The notes beneath the pieces were generated by a model. The model saw only the letters and a list, made by a program, of their open reading frames with translations. It ran no database searches and was not told where the DNA came from. A stretch of DNA of 64,000 bases from Glaciecola petra (GTDB lineage: Bacteria > Pseudomonadota > Gammaproteobacteria > Enterobacterales > Alteromonadaceae), in assembly GCF_031846345.1 (NCBI RefSeq), contig NZ_JAVRHX010000003.1:186001-250000 (forward strand). Direction: 5' to 3'. Both the position numbers and the translations under genes were made by a program. Positions 1-8,656 of the stretch are shown piece by piece (positions within the stretch are counted from its first letter, which is position 1; every line of letters starts with the position of its first letter).

Positions 1-350
1 TTTTCAATGCGACGCGACAATTCATTATTTGTTTGCTCGTTGGTCAATTGAGAAACTTCAAGTTCAACTTGCGTCGTATTAAGTTGAGAAACAGCCTCTT
101 GATGGGCTTGTCTTAGGTTAGCTAAACTCCTCTTTAACGCTTTATTTTCTTCAATGGTCGCGCGCTCAAGAGAATCAGCAAACCAAAACCCTGCAATAAA
201 AAAAACGACTAAAACGACCAAGCCTGTAAGGTAAAAGCCCACAAAACCAAGCTTATCTCGTTGTTTTTTAATATTCAAATTCTTATCAACCTTAAAATTC
301 GTGGTATGCTTTACGTATCTTTTCGACCAAATACCAAACAAACTCAACAT
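1..350 (-). CDS. Membrane-anchored coiled-coil protein, N-terminal part (runs off the window)
   Basis: An open reverse frame starts with ATG at 350 and is still open at base 1, giving about 116 residues. It has a basic cytoplasmic N-terminus, one hydrophobic segment at about residues 43-60 (GFYLTGLVVLVVFFIAGFWF), then a Glu/Gln/Leu-rich stretch that looks like a coiled coil. The layout resembles small membrane-anchored coiled-coil proteins of gammaproteobacteria (DUF6776-like), but the diagnostic C-terminal half is missing, so no function is assigned. It is divergent from the ClC gene, with only 20 bases between start codons, so the two promoters must overlap the coding ends. Confidence 0.6.
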   Translation of the reverse strand, partial: MLSLFGIWSKRYVKHTTNFKVDKNLNIKKQRDKLGFVGFYLTGLVVLVVFFIAGFWFADSLERATIEENKALKRSLANLRQAHQEAVSQLNTTQVELEVSQLTNEQTNNELSRRIE

Positions 351-370
351 AGAGTGTTTTTTCAATAATT

Positions 371-2086
371 GTGTTTATTCAATCGCTACGTATAGCGCTA
401 TCAAAACCTAGCACATCCATCCAGCTATGCTTAATTGGCGTAGTGGGAGGCTTAAGTGCAGCCGCAATCATTGTACTTTTTAGGCTTAGCATTGGTTTTA
501 TCCAAAACATCTTTTTAGGTGCTAGCGCAAATTATACAACATTGATGAGCTGGCAGTTATTTTTATTGCCATTAGTTGCTGTTATTTTCATTATTGGTAT
601 TGCAAAGATGACTGGCTTCAAACACTACCGCTTGGGCGTCCCTTTTGTTATACATCGACTTAAAATGCATTATGGAAACATCCCTTTTGCCACCAGTATC
701 AATCAATTTTTTGGGGGTGTTTTAGCCTTAGCCAGTGGCTTTGTTGTGGGCAAAGAGGGACCCACTGTGCATTTGGCCGCCGCGGCTAGTCAGTATGTAG
801 GAAGGTGGTTCAAACTCCCCTTTAATAGCTTACGTATATTGGCTGGTTGTGGGATTGCTGCGGGGATTGCTGCCGCCTTTAATACTCCTTTTGCCGCCGT
901 AATATTTGTTATGGAAGTGGTTATTCGAGACTATAAAGTGCATGTGTTTGTTCCAGTAATGTTGGCCGCTGCTTGCGGTTCTGTGATTACTCGATTGGTT
1001 TTCGGTGATTATTCTGAGTTAGCTTTTTTATCTTTTCAAGCCATGGCGTTTTGGCAATTGCCGGTGCTGATTATCTTTGGGATATTTTTAGGAATATTAG
1101 CCACACTTTTTAACAAGCAACTCATGTGGTTAATGAGATTAACACGTCCATTAAATATGATATCGCGTTTATTAATTGCCGGCCTAATTACCGGGACCAT
1201 TGCTTATTTTATGCCTCATGCTTTAGGCGCAGAGTTTATTGGCGTGAACACATTTTTACAAAACTCACCAACGAGTCAATTGATATTGGCCGTGTTTGTG
1301 GCGAAATTTGTGTTAGCTATTGTGGCTATTGCACTAGGTGTTCCTGGCGGCATTATAGGCGCAGTAATGGTTATTGGTATTCTTGCAGGTGTGCTTTTTT
1401 TGCAGCCAATTCAATACCTTTTCAACTTACCTGATCTCAGCACTAACTATGCCCTTTTAGGTTTAGCAGGGTTACTTGCCGCTGTTTTGCATGCGCCAAT
1501 GGCTGCACTGTCTGCGGCAATGGAGCTCAGTTCAACTCAACAGGTTATTCTGCCAGCTATAATTACGATAGTAAGTGCTCACATTACTTCTAAGCAATTG
1601 TGTAATAATAGGTCTATCTTCTTGCAACAACTTGAGTATCAAGAACTGCCATATACAACTACGACTATTCGAGACGAATTACAAAACACTGGAGTAATGG
1701 CGCTTATGCAAACTAATGTCACGCTAACAACCGACGGTCTTGACCCCGACATGTATAGTGATTTACAAGCTAATCCCGACACCTTTATCGTCAATCGGGT
1801 TACCAATAAGTTATCACTTAAAGAACGCCCATCTGATTCAGTATACGAACCAACTAAATGGCAGCAAGTCAGTCTAGCGGTAGGCCAGCAAAAAAATATA
1901 TCTCCCATCATACGCCAAGACTTGCAGGCTCTTTCTGAACAAAACACCTTAGCTGAAGTGTACGAATGCCTATACATAAAACGCAATGGTGGTGTTGTAG
2001 TGGTAGCGCATAACGACGATAATAATGTCTATGGTGTAATTACATGGGGTATGTTGCACAAGTATTTGTTGCGACAACAGCACTAG
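371..2086 (+). CDS. ClC-family chloride/proton antiporter with C-terminal regulatory region
   Basis: A 571-residue inner-membrane ClC protein with many hydrophobic segments over residues 15-415, starting at GTG 371. GKEGP at about 127-131 carries the gating glutamate found in ClC exchangers. NTPFAAVIFVMEVV and GVPGGIIGA fit later ClC helices. The first selectivity motif, normally GSGIP, is poorly kept and reads RLGVP here. The last 140 residues are soluble and end in a CBS-like segment, making it longer than E. coli ClcA (473 residues). Such proteins exchange Cl- for H+ in acid or ion stress. The hemJ-like gene follows 15 bases later and may be co-transcribed. Confidence 0.85.
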   Translation: MFIQSLRIALSKPSTSIQLCLIGVVGGLSAAAIIVLFRLSIGFIQNIFLGASANYTTLMSWQLFLLPLVAVIFIIGIAKMTGFKHYRLGVPFVIHRLKMHYGNIPFATSINQFFGGVLALASGFVVGKEGPTVHLAAAASQYVGRWFKLPFNSLRILAGCGIAAGIAAAFNTPFAAVIFVMEVVIRDYKVHVFVPVMLAAACGSVITRLVFGDYSELAFLSFQAMAFWQLPVLIIFGIFLGILATLFNKQLMWLMRLTRPLNMISRLLIAGLITGTIAYFMPHALGAEFIGVNTFLQNSPTSQLILAVFVAKFVLAIVAIALGVPGGIIGAVMVIGILAGVLFLQPIQYLFNLPDLSTNYALLGLAGLLAAVLHAPMAALSAAMELSSTQQVILPAIITIVSAHITSKQLCNNRSIFLQQLEYQELPYTTTTIRDELQNTGVMALMQTNVTLTTDGLDPDMYSDLQANPDTFIVNRVTNKLSLKERPSDSVYEPTKWQQVSLAVGQQKNISPIIRQDLQALSEQNTLAEVYECLYIKRNGGVVVVAHNDDNNVYGVITWGMLHKYLLRQQH

Positions 2087-2101
2087 GAGATTTTGGCATA
2101 A

Positions 2102-2533
2102 ATGACTTTGCTTCTTTGGTACAAAGCATTACACATATTTTTTATGATTGCGTGGATGGCGGGTATTTTTTATTTGCCACGGCTGTTTGTTTATAATGCC
2201 GAATCACATAATTCTGAAGTTAAAGCAACACTTAACATCATGCAACGACGACTTTGGTATTTTATTAGCCCATTTGCTTTGCTGACGCTTGTATTCGGCA
2301 TTTTGATTATTGTTGAATATGGCTTAGCTATATTCAAGGCAGGCATGTGGTTACACATTAAATTAGTCTTAGTCGCACTATTTTATGTTTATCATGTGTA
2401 TTTATTCAAGATAGTGAAAACATTTTTGGCTGGCAAAAATACTCGCAGCCCCAAATTTTATCGGTTTTTAAATGAGGCTCCTGTTTTAGTATTGCTGGCA
2501 ATCGTAATATTAGTTGTGGTTAGGCCCATTTGA
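2102..2533 (+). CDS. hemJ: HemJ-type protoporphyrinogen IX oxidase (CopD/HemJ family)
   Basis: A 143-residue protein with four hydrophobic helices, the usual size of HemJ. It opens with the family pattern LWYKALHIFFMIAWMAGIF, whose His sits in TM1, and carries a conserved HIKL motif in TM3. HemJ oxidises protoporphyrinogen IX to protoporphyrin IX in haem synthesis, with electrons passing to the respiratory chain, and replaces HemG or HemY where those are absent. Its 3' end overlaps the 3' end of the opposing UPF0149 gene by 24 bases. The family call rests on motif and size. Confidence 0.85.
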   Translation: MTLLLWYKALHIFFMIAWMAGIFYLPRLFVYNAESHNSEVKATLNIMQRRLWYFISPFALLTLVFGILIIVEYGLAIFKAGMWLHIKLVLVALFYVYHVYLFKIVKTFLAGKNTRSPKFYRFLNEAPVLVLLAIVILVVVRPI

Positions 2534-3154
2534 GAATGTTTCAAATTGGTTAGGTAAATATTGCGCAAGCTGCCCTGAAATCGCGACGTATTTTTCTAGC
2601 GCTTTTTGCAAGCTCTGCGCGATTATAGGGAGTTTTTCCAGTAACTGCTTATCCCCTTTCTTGGTTGCTTCAGATATCGTTTTTTGTGGGTCGGCAAAGG
2701 TGCTAAACATCAATAAGCAATGTGATAAATCCTTAGCCAAGACAGGTGCTTTGTCGGGTACCTGTTGTTGCATTTTATCCCATGCATTTTGCCAATACGC
2801 CTCCCTCGCACTATGCGCCATCAACAATCCTTGTGCCCATAAGCTTAGCGCTCGATAATCCTTCTTGTCATAGGGCATTTCTTTTGCGACTCGCGCATAT
2901 TCTGGCAGCTTAACGGTATCGTTGTGCATATCAGCTAAGCGGGCTTTAAAAAAAGCAAATAACACATCGCTTATACGCTCAACCTGTTCAGGCGATTCGA
3001 TCTGTTTGTGCTGTTTAATAACCCACGGCATCCATACATCTGGTAAAGGTATCTCTGGGCACGCACAAGCTCCCAACAAGCATCCTTCAAGATACTCTTG
3101 TGGATGCAAAAATGCGGCTTGCTTCGGGTTGTCGTACAATTCAGATAAGCCCAT
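2510..3154 (-). CDS. UPF0149 (YecA/YgfB-type) family protein
   Basis: A 214-residue soluble protein with no signal peptide. Residues 20-45 hold the pattern EYLEGCLLGACACPEIPLP followed by WMPWV, typical of UPF0149 proteins. The rest is predicted mostly alpha-helical. No Cys-rich SEC-C zinc tail, present in E. coli YecA, is visible. The molecular role of the family is poorly defined. The start is ATG 3154. The gene converges on hemJ with a 24-base 3' overlap and is divergent from the NRAMP-like gene. Confidence 0.7.
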   Translation of the reverse strand: MGLSELYDNPKQAAFLHPQEYLEGCLLGACACPEIPLPDVWMPWVIKQHKQIESPEQVERISDVLFAFFKARLADMHNDTVKLPEYARVAKEMPYDKKDYRALSLWAQGLLMAHSAREAYWQNAWDKMQQQVPDKAPVLAKDLSHCLLMFSTFADPQKTISEATKKGDKQLLEKLPIIAQSLQKALEKYVAISGQLAQYLPNQFETFSNGPNHN

Positions 3155-3253
3155 ATTCTCTCAAACTCGATATTGTCTTTTTATATCTTTGCATGTCATG
3201 ATACTGGCTCGCCAGCACCTTTCAACAAAAAACAATAAAAAGAAGGACATATC

Positions 3254-4441
3254 ATGCGAGCAGGTATTCGAGGACTTATCATAGCGGCGGCATTTGTTGG
3301 CCCGGGCACTGTTACCACTGCCACGTTGGTTGGAGCAAATACAGGGTATGCTTTAGTCTGGTTGTTAGTCTTCGCTATTGTTGCAACTTATATATTGCAA
3401 GAAATGGCCTCACGTTTAGGTACTATTTCAGGCAAGGGTTTGTCTGAAGCAATCATGTATGCTGTTAACAATACGCTTGCAAAATGGATACTCGGCGCGT
3501 TAATAGTAGCCGCAATAGGGGTGGGTAATGCTGCCTACGAAGGCGGAAATATAACAGGTGCTGCACTAGGCCTAAGTGAAAATTTTGGGGGCTCGTTAAA
3601 CTATTGGGCGCTTGGTTTAGGTTTGACTGCGTTTTTACTTATTTTGACCGGCCACTATAAACTAGTAGAAAAATGTTTAATTGCCTTGGTGCTGCTAATG
3701 AGTATTGTATTTGTTGCACTTATGATAATGGTAGGCATTAATAGTAAACTCTTGATGCAAGGCGTGCTCTTGCATCAACCCATCATGAACAATACGACAC
3801 TTGCCTTAGCTATTATTGGGACGACTATTGTGCCATATAACTTATTTTTGCATGCGGGCTTGAGCGCACAAGACGCAAATTCGTCTATCACTCAACGCGA
3901 AATGTCACAACAAAAAAGCCAATTGTTTGCCAGTATAGGACTAGGCGGTTTGGTGACCTTTGCTATTTTATCAAGCTCGGTAACTGCATTTTTCATAAGC
4001 CAAATAGATGTTGATAGAAGTAATATCGCTTCTCAATTTGCCCCTATTCTTGGCGACAACGCTCAATTGTTTTTTGGTCTAGGCCTGTTCGCAGCTGGGT
4101 TAACTAGCGCAATAACGGCACCACTTGCAGCTGCATATGCTATTTGTGGTCTATTTTCTTGGACACCGAATTTAAGTGATATCCGCTTTAAGCTAACAGC
4201 ACTGCTAATAGTAATCACTGGCACGCTAGTAGCCACTTTGAGTATTCAACCAATTACCTTAATATTATTAGCCCAAACAGCCAATGCTTTGCTGTTGCCT
4301 ATTTCAGCTATTTTACTATTATGGGTATGTAATAAAGCAGGATTGCTCGGTGACTACACCAATAGTTGGTTACAAAATGTGCTAGGGGCTGCCGTTGTAT
4401 GTTTAGTGTTACTGTTAGCCGCTGTGAAGCTTATTGCATAA
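3254..4441 (+). CDS. NRAMP-family divalent metal transporter lacking the canonical metal-binding motifs
   Basis: A 395-residue polytopic inner-membrane protein with about 11 hydrophobic segments. Overall pattern and length fit NRAMP/MntH relatives. The two signature metal-site motifs are changed: the TM1 DPGN is GPGT (residues 16-19) and the TM6 MPHN is VPYN (in TTIVPYNLFLHAG). In MntH the Asp, Asn and Met of these motifs bind Mn2+ or Fe2+, so this protein may carry another substrate. A good AAGAAGGA ribosome binding site precedes ATG 3254. It stands alone between the UPF0149 gene and the hybrid kinase. Confidence 0.8.
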   Translation: MRAGIRGLIIAAAFVGPGTVTTATLVGANTGYALVWLLVFAIVATYILQEMASRLGTISGKGLSEAIMYAVNNTLAKWILGALIVAAIGVGNAAYEGGNITGAALGLSENFGGSLNYWALGLGLTAFLLILTGHYKLVEKCLIALVLLMSIVFVALMIMVGINSKLLMQGVLLHQPIMNNTTLALAIIGTTIVPYNLFLHAGLSAQDANSSITQREMSQQKSQLFASIGLGGLVTFAILSSSVTAFFISQIDVDRSNIASQFAPILGDNAQLFFGLGLFAAGLTSAITAPLAAAYAICGLFSWTPNLSDIRFKLTALLIVITGTLVATLSIQPITLILLAQTANALLLPISAILLLWVCNKAGLLGDYTNSWLQNVLGAAVVCLVLLLAAVKLIA

Positions 4442-4560
4442 GTGAATTAAGTCATTCCAAAAACGTTGGTTGTGTCCTAAGACAAGCGTAAATAATTACA
4501 TAAAGTGGCCGATAACAATATGTATTGTAAAGATTTGTTTACTTTATAAACAAGGACTAA

Positions 4561-7419
4561 ATGCCAGATAAATACATGAAGATTAGTGTGAAAACAATTC
4601 GCCAAAAAATTACTTCCTTACTGGAATGGAATGTTGATGACTTTGCAATGATAGCGCTTGCTTGTATTAGTGCGTTTTTAGTCAACAGTTATCCTATTTC
4701 ACTGGTATCAGGCGCCGAACTCATTTTCGGGAATATGTTTGCCATAGCAATCACCATTCGTTATGGCATAAGTGCAGGTTTGTTAGTAAGTATATGTGCG
4801 AGTTTGGCAATATCACAAATATGGGGGCACTATCTATCACTTTTACCAAACCTCATAGAAATCCTTATTGTATATATCGCTATTGTAAAACGTAAACACC
4901 CATTGATACCCTGTATAATATACTGGTCAACACTTGGTGCCATTATCGTCTATTTTAGCTATCAATATTTTACGACGTACTTTACATTGACCAAAGATGC
5001 CATAACATTGAAATATGTAATAAATGGAATATTAAGTTCTACTTTGGGCTATTTATTGTATTTAATTGCATTCAAAAATCATAAATACGCGTTAATTTTT
5101 TCGTTTAATCAGGTCATCAACCTGACTATTTTTGCCGCAGTACTTATTGGGGTGAGCATAAATGGATATTATTGGTTATCCGAAACTAAAACCACAAAAC
5201 TAAGCCATATACATACTCAGTTATTCACCCAGGCCAGCAACAGTGCAAATGAAGTACACCATTATCTGGATAAAACTTTGGTCCAATTGAGCACAGTTGC
5301 TGAAAATTTATCTCTATTAAATGCACCAGTTACCCAACAAAACTTAAACCTAATATCTGCCAAGCTGCCAGGTATACTCACCATGTTAGTGACCGACGCA
5401 CAAGGTAAGTTAATCAATACGTACCCCGCTAGCTTACTTGATTCTATTGATGCTTCAGCGTTTAGTGTTGCTGATAGGCCATACTTTTCTTCAGTTAAAG
5501 ATAATCAAACTCCCTATATATCAGATGCTTTTCAAGGTAGAGGTTTTGGCAATGACCCTATCGTGGCGCTATCGGCACCATTATTTGCAAGGGGTAAATT
5601 TATCGGCATATTGCAGGCTTCACTGAGTTTAGGTTATTTTTCTACCTTAGATAAAAAACAACTTTCTGATGAACAAAGCCTATTAATTTTGGATGGAGTA
5701 AATCGAGTGGTTTATAGGTCGGAAGCACTAGAGTTTGACTATTTAGAAAATCTGACTGAATCAAATTTAATGGCGTTTATTGATGATACTAGCGTCGTAT
5801 CTGATACATTTTTTATTGACGAAAAAAATGACCATTATTTTATTAATGCTCAATCTATAGGCGATACAAATTGGCGTGCGCTAAGTATCCTTCCCCGCAG
5901 TGTTTACGAGCGAGAAATGATTGAACTGCTTATCAATGCACTAGGATTATTAATACTCTTTTTAATGCTTACCATCATGTTGGGCTTAAGCGTCTCAAAA
6001 AGAGTCAGTTATCCTTTTTCAATATTGGCGCGCAACATAACACAATTCTCACATAGCGGCGCTTTTGAGAGCATGCACGTTGATGAAAATACACCCGTCA
6101 AAGAGGTTAATTCGCTGAGCAAAACTATTAATGAGTTTTCGGCTCAATATGCTGTGATACTTCAAGACCTCAAAAGCGCTATTAAAGAAACCCAGGAAAC
6201 GAATTCTAAACTAGCGCTAGTAAATTTAAATCAAGAAAAAGAAATACAAGCACAGACCAAAGATATAAATAGAGCCTTAAAACAAGCCAAACAAGCAAGC
6301 CAAGCTAAGTCTGCTTTTTTAGCAAATATGAGCCATGAAATTCGGACACCACTCAATAGTATATTTGGCACATTGCAAATATTACAAAATGACCTTTCAG
6401 ATAAACATCAAAAAGATTTGTTAACGGAACAAGCCCTGTTCTCTTCCCGTTCACTCATTACTATCATCAATGATGTGTTGGATTTTAGTAAAATTGAGGC
6501 AAATGAATTAACCTTAGAAAACATACCCTTTGATTTACTAGAAGTGATTGAAAACGTGCGAAGTGACTATGTTTCAACCACAAATGAAAAAGGTGTCGAT
6601 TTTTTTGTTGAGACTCATGAGCTCAATAGCAAATATTGGGTGGGTGATCCGGTTCGGGTCAGACAGATTTTAGCCAATCTAATTTCTAATGCCGTTAAAT
6701 TCACGGAAAGTGGCGAAATCCGCATTTCCTTTACCGAACGCAAGAATAGTGCTGAACAAGGTCTTTCTATTGTGGTAAAGGATACTGGTATAGGTATATC
6801 ACCATCAGCAGTTGATTCCTTATTTGATCGCTTTACTCAAGCAGATATATCGACCACAAGAAAATTTGGTGGCACTGGCTTAGGTTTAGCAATAACTAAA
6901 CATCTTGTGAACATGATGCAGGGTGATATTTCTTGTAAAAGCACACTAAACCAAGGAACAGAATTTATTGTTAATCTGGCAATTGAATCTACCGAAAGCG
7001 ATCAAATCCAATTATTGAGTCAAGATTGCATCAAGCAAGACATGCCAGATTTATCGGCTTGTAAAATTATGTTAGTAGAAGATAATGAAATTAACGCGAC
7101 AATCTTCAAAACTATGATCGCCCCCAGCAAAGCCACAATATTTACCGCTGTAAACGGAAAGGATAGTATCAACCTTTATAAGCGCTTAAAACCAAACTTG
7201 GTGTTTATGGATATACACATGCCAGTAATGGACGGGATTGAAGCAACACAACATATCAAGAAGATAAATCCCAATGCCATCATTATCGCATTAACGGCTA
7301 ATGTTATGAAAAGTGATATTGAATACTATCTTGAGTCTGGCTTCGATGATTTCATTGCCAAACCAATTGAAATTCAGGTCTTAATAAACGGTTTGAATAG
7401 GCACTATCAAAAAAATTAG
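4561..7419 (+). CDS. Hybrid sensor histidine kinase: membrane N-terminus, Cache-like sensor, HAMP, HisKA, HATPase, receiver
   Basis: A 952-residue hybrid kinase. Residues 25-170 are a MASE-like block of about six hydrophobic segments. A TM near 187 leads to a periplasmic Cache-like domain (about 210-455; note DRPYF and ALSAPLF), then a TM near 460-480 and a HAMP-like linker. HisKA carries SHEIRTPLN with phospho-accepting His592. HATPase motifs are NLISNAVKFT, DTGIGI and GGTGLGLAI. The C-terminal receiver has FMDIHMPVMDG with Asp884, plus TAN and K-P residues. No partner regulator is adjacent, so the output is unknown. It converges on envC with 7 bases between stops. Confidence 0.9.
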   Translation: MPDKYMKISVKTIRQKITSLLEWNVDDFAMIALACISAFLVNSYPISLVSGAELIFGNMFAIAITIRYGISAGLLVSICASLAISQIWGHYLSLLPNLIEILIVYIAIVKRKHPLIPCIIYWSTLGAIIVYFSYQYFTTYFTLTKDAITLKYVINGILSSTLGYLLYLIAFKNHKYALIFSFNQVINLTIFAAVLIGVSINGYYWLSETKTTKLSHIHTQLFTQASNSANEVHHYLDKTLVQLSTVAENLSLLNAPVTQQNLNLISAKLPGILTMLVTDAQGKLINTYPASLLDSIDASAFSVADRPYFSSVKDNQTPYISDAFQGRGFGNDPIVALSAPLFARGKFIGILQASLSLGYFSTLDKKQLSDEQSLLILDGVNRVVYRSEALEFDYLENLTESNLMAFIDDTSVVSDTFFIDEKNDHYFINAQSIGDTNWRALSILPRSVYEREMIELLINALGLLILFLMLTIMLGLSVSKRVSYPFSILARNITQFSHSGAFESMHVDENTPVKEVNSLSKTINEFSAQYAVILQDLKSAIKETQETNSKLALVNLNQEKEIQAQTKDINRALKQAKQASQAKSAFLANMSHEIRTPLNSIFGTLQILQNDLSDKHQKDLLTEQALFSSRSLITIINDVLDFSKIEANELTLENIPFDLLEVIENVRSDYVSTTNEKGVDFFVETHELNSKYWVGDPVRVRQILANLISNAVKFTESGEIRISFTERKNSAEQGLSIVVKDTGIGISPSAVDSLFDRFTQADISTTRKFGGTGLGLAITKHLVNMMQGDISCKSTLNQGTEFIVNLAIESTESDQIQLLSQDCIKQDMPDLSACKIMLVEDNEINATIFKTMIAPSKATIFTAVNGKDSINLYKRLKPNLVFMDIHMPVMDGIEATQHIKKINPNAIIIALTANVMKSDIEYYLESGFDDFIAKPIEIQVLINGLNRHYQKN

Positions 7420-7426
7420 TATACCT

Positions 7427-8596
7427 TTAATTTTGCAGCCATTGGCTGGGGTTTAGCGCTTTGCCTTTATGACGAATCTCAAAATATAAACCCGATTTAG
7501 ATTGCCCTCCGCTGGTGCCAGCTAGACTTAAGCTTTGCCCCTGTAAAACAACATCACCTACATTTCTGAGTAATGCTTGATTGCGGCCGTACACTGTCAT
7601 GTAGCCTTGACCATGATCGACAATAGTGACCAATCCAAAACCTTTTAACCAGTCAGCATAGAGCACTATCCCGTCGGCAACAGCTCTCACTGTACTGCCA
7701 GCTCTAGCATCAAAGATAACGCCTTTCCATCTGACTTGGCCTTGCCTACGTTTACCAAACAAAGCCTGCATTCGTCCATTAGCAGGTTTGCCTAGTTCAC
7801 CTTTTGCCGTGCTTAACCCATTTAGCTCAATGTCTTGTGCAGTCGCTTTTTCTCTAGCGGCCTTTGCCGCTAGCTCGGCAGCCTCTATCGCGGCAACCAA
7901 GGCGTTTTCTTGTTGCTGTAACTGCGACACCCGCGCTTGATCTGAGCGTATTTGTTTTTCTAAGGCAGTATAAGCGGCAAACCGTTTTTGCTGTTGAGAA
8001 CTCAATTTTTTTGATTGACTGGATTGTTGTTCGATTAAAATAGCAAGCTCAGATTCTTGAGTATCGAGCTTTTGTTGCACGTCTTCTAGGGTTTTTATGA
8101 GGCTTCTAAAGCGATTTATTTGTTTTTGCCGGGCCTTATTCAAATATTGATAGTAGGTTAAGACGCGTTCAAACTTTCCCGCCTGGTCTTGATTAAAAAC
8201 CATCTTGGCAAAATCATAGTCACCCGCCATATATGCACTTTTCAATTGGCTAGCAAGGGCGTTTTGTTGTTGTTTTATATCTAATTCAATGTTGCTTTTT
8301 TGTGCTTGCAAATTAGATAGTTCAATGCGAGTTTGTGATAGCTTTTTATCAGTTTGATTGAGTATTGTGGCGGTTTCAGCAATTTGTAATTCGGCTAGTT
8401 TTAGCTCATTTTGCAAGCGCTCCGAATCGACTAAATTTTTATTCAATTGAGCTTGAGTTTGCTCAATAAGCGTTTTAATTTTAGCCAAATCTTTAGTTTC
8501 GCTTCTATTATCACTCTGGGCAAAAACATTTGGCAACAGACACGTGTTTAATAACACAATAATCGCAAAAGCAAACCTCAGCGAGCAGAAGCGCAT
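7427..8596 (-). CDS. envC: EnvC, activator of cell-division amidases
   Basis: Periplasmic EnvC activates AmiA/AmiB at the division septum. The frame is open to 8650, but ATG 8596 is preferred because it gives a clean signal peptide (MRFCSLRFAFAIIVLL, ending near VFAQS). Residues of about 35-250 are long Gln/Leu-rich coiled coils. The last 110 residues form a LytM/M23 domain. The catalytic HxxxD is replaced by FDAR and the later HxH by VYGRN, as expected for the non-catalytic EnvC activator rather than a true endopeptidase. It lies 60 bases downstream of gpmI on the same strand, the same pairing as in E. coli. Confidence 0.92.
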   Translation of the reverse strand: MRFCSLRFAFAIIVLLNTCLLPNVFAQSDNRSETKDLAKIKTLIEQTQAQLNKNLVDSERLQNELKLAELQIAETATILNQTDKKLSQTRIELSNLQAQKSNIELDIKQQQNALASQLKSAYMAGDYDFAKMVFNQDQAGKFERVLTYYQYLNKARQKQINRFRSLIKTLEDVQQKLDTQESELAILIEQQSSQSKKLSSQQQKRFAAYTALEKQIRSDQARVSQLQQQENALVAAIEAAELAAKAAREKATAQDIELNGLSTAKGELGKPANGRMQALFGKRRQGQVRWKGVIFDARAGSTVRAVADGIVLYADWLKGFGLVTIVDHGQGYMTVYGRNQALLRNVGDVVLQGQSLSLAGTSGGQSKSGLYFEIRHKGKALNPSQWLQN

Positions 8597-8656
8597 GCTA
8601 TTGCAGTTGCGCCAGTGAGGTATGTTTATCATAACGCTTTGAATAATCAACCAAGC

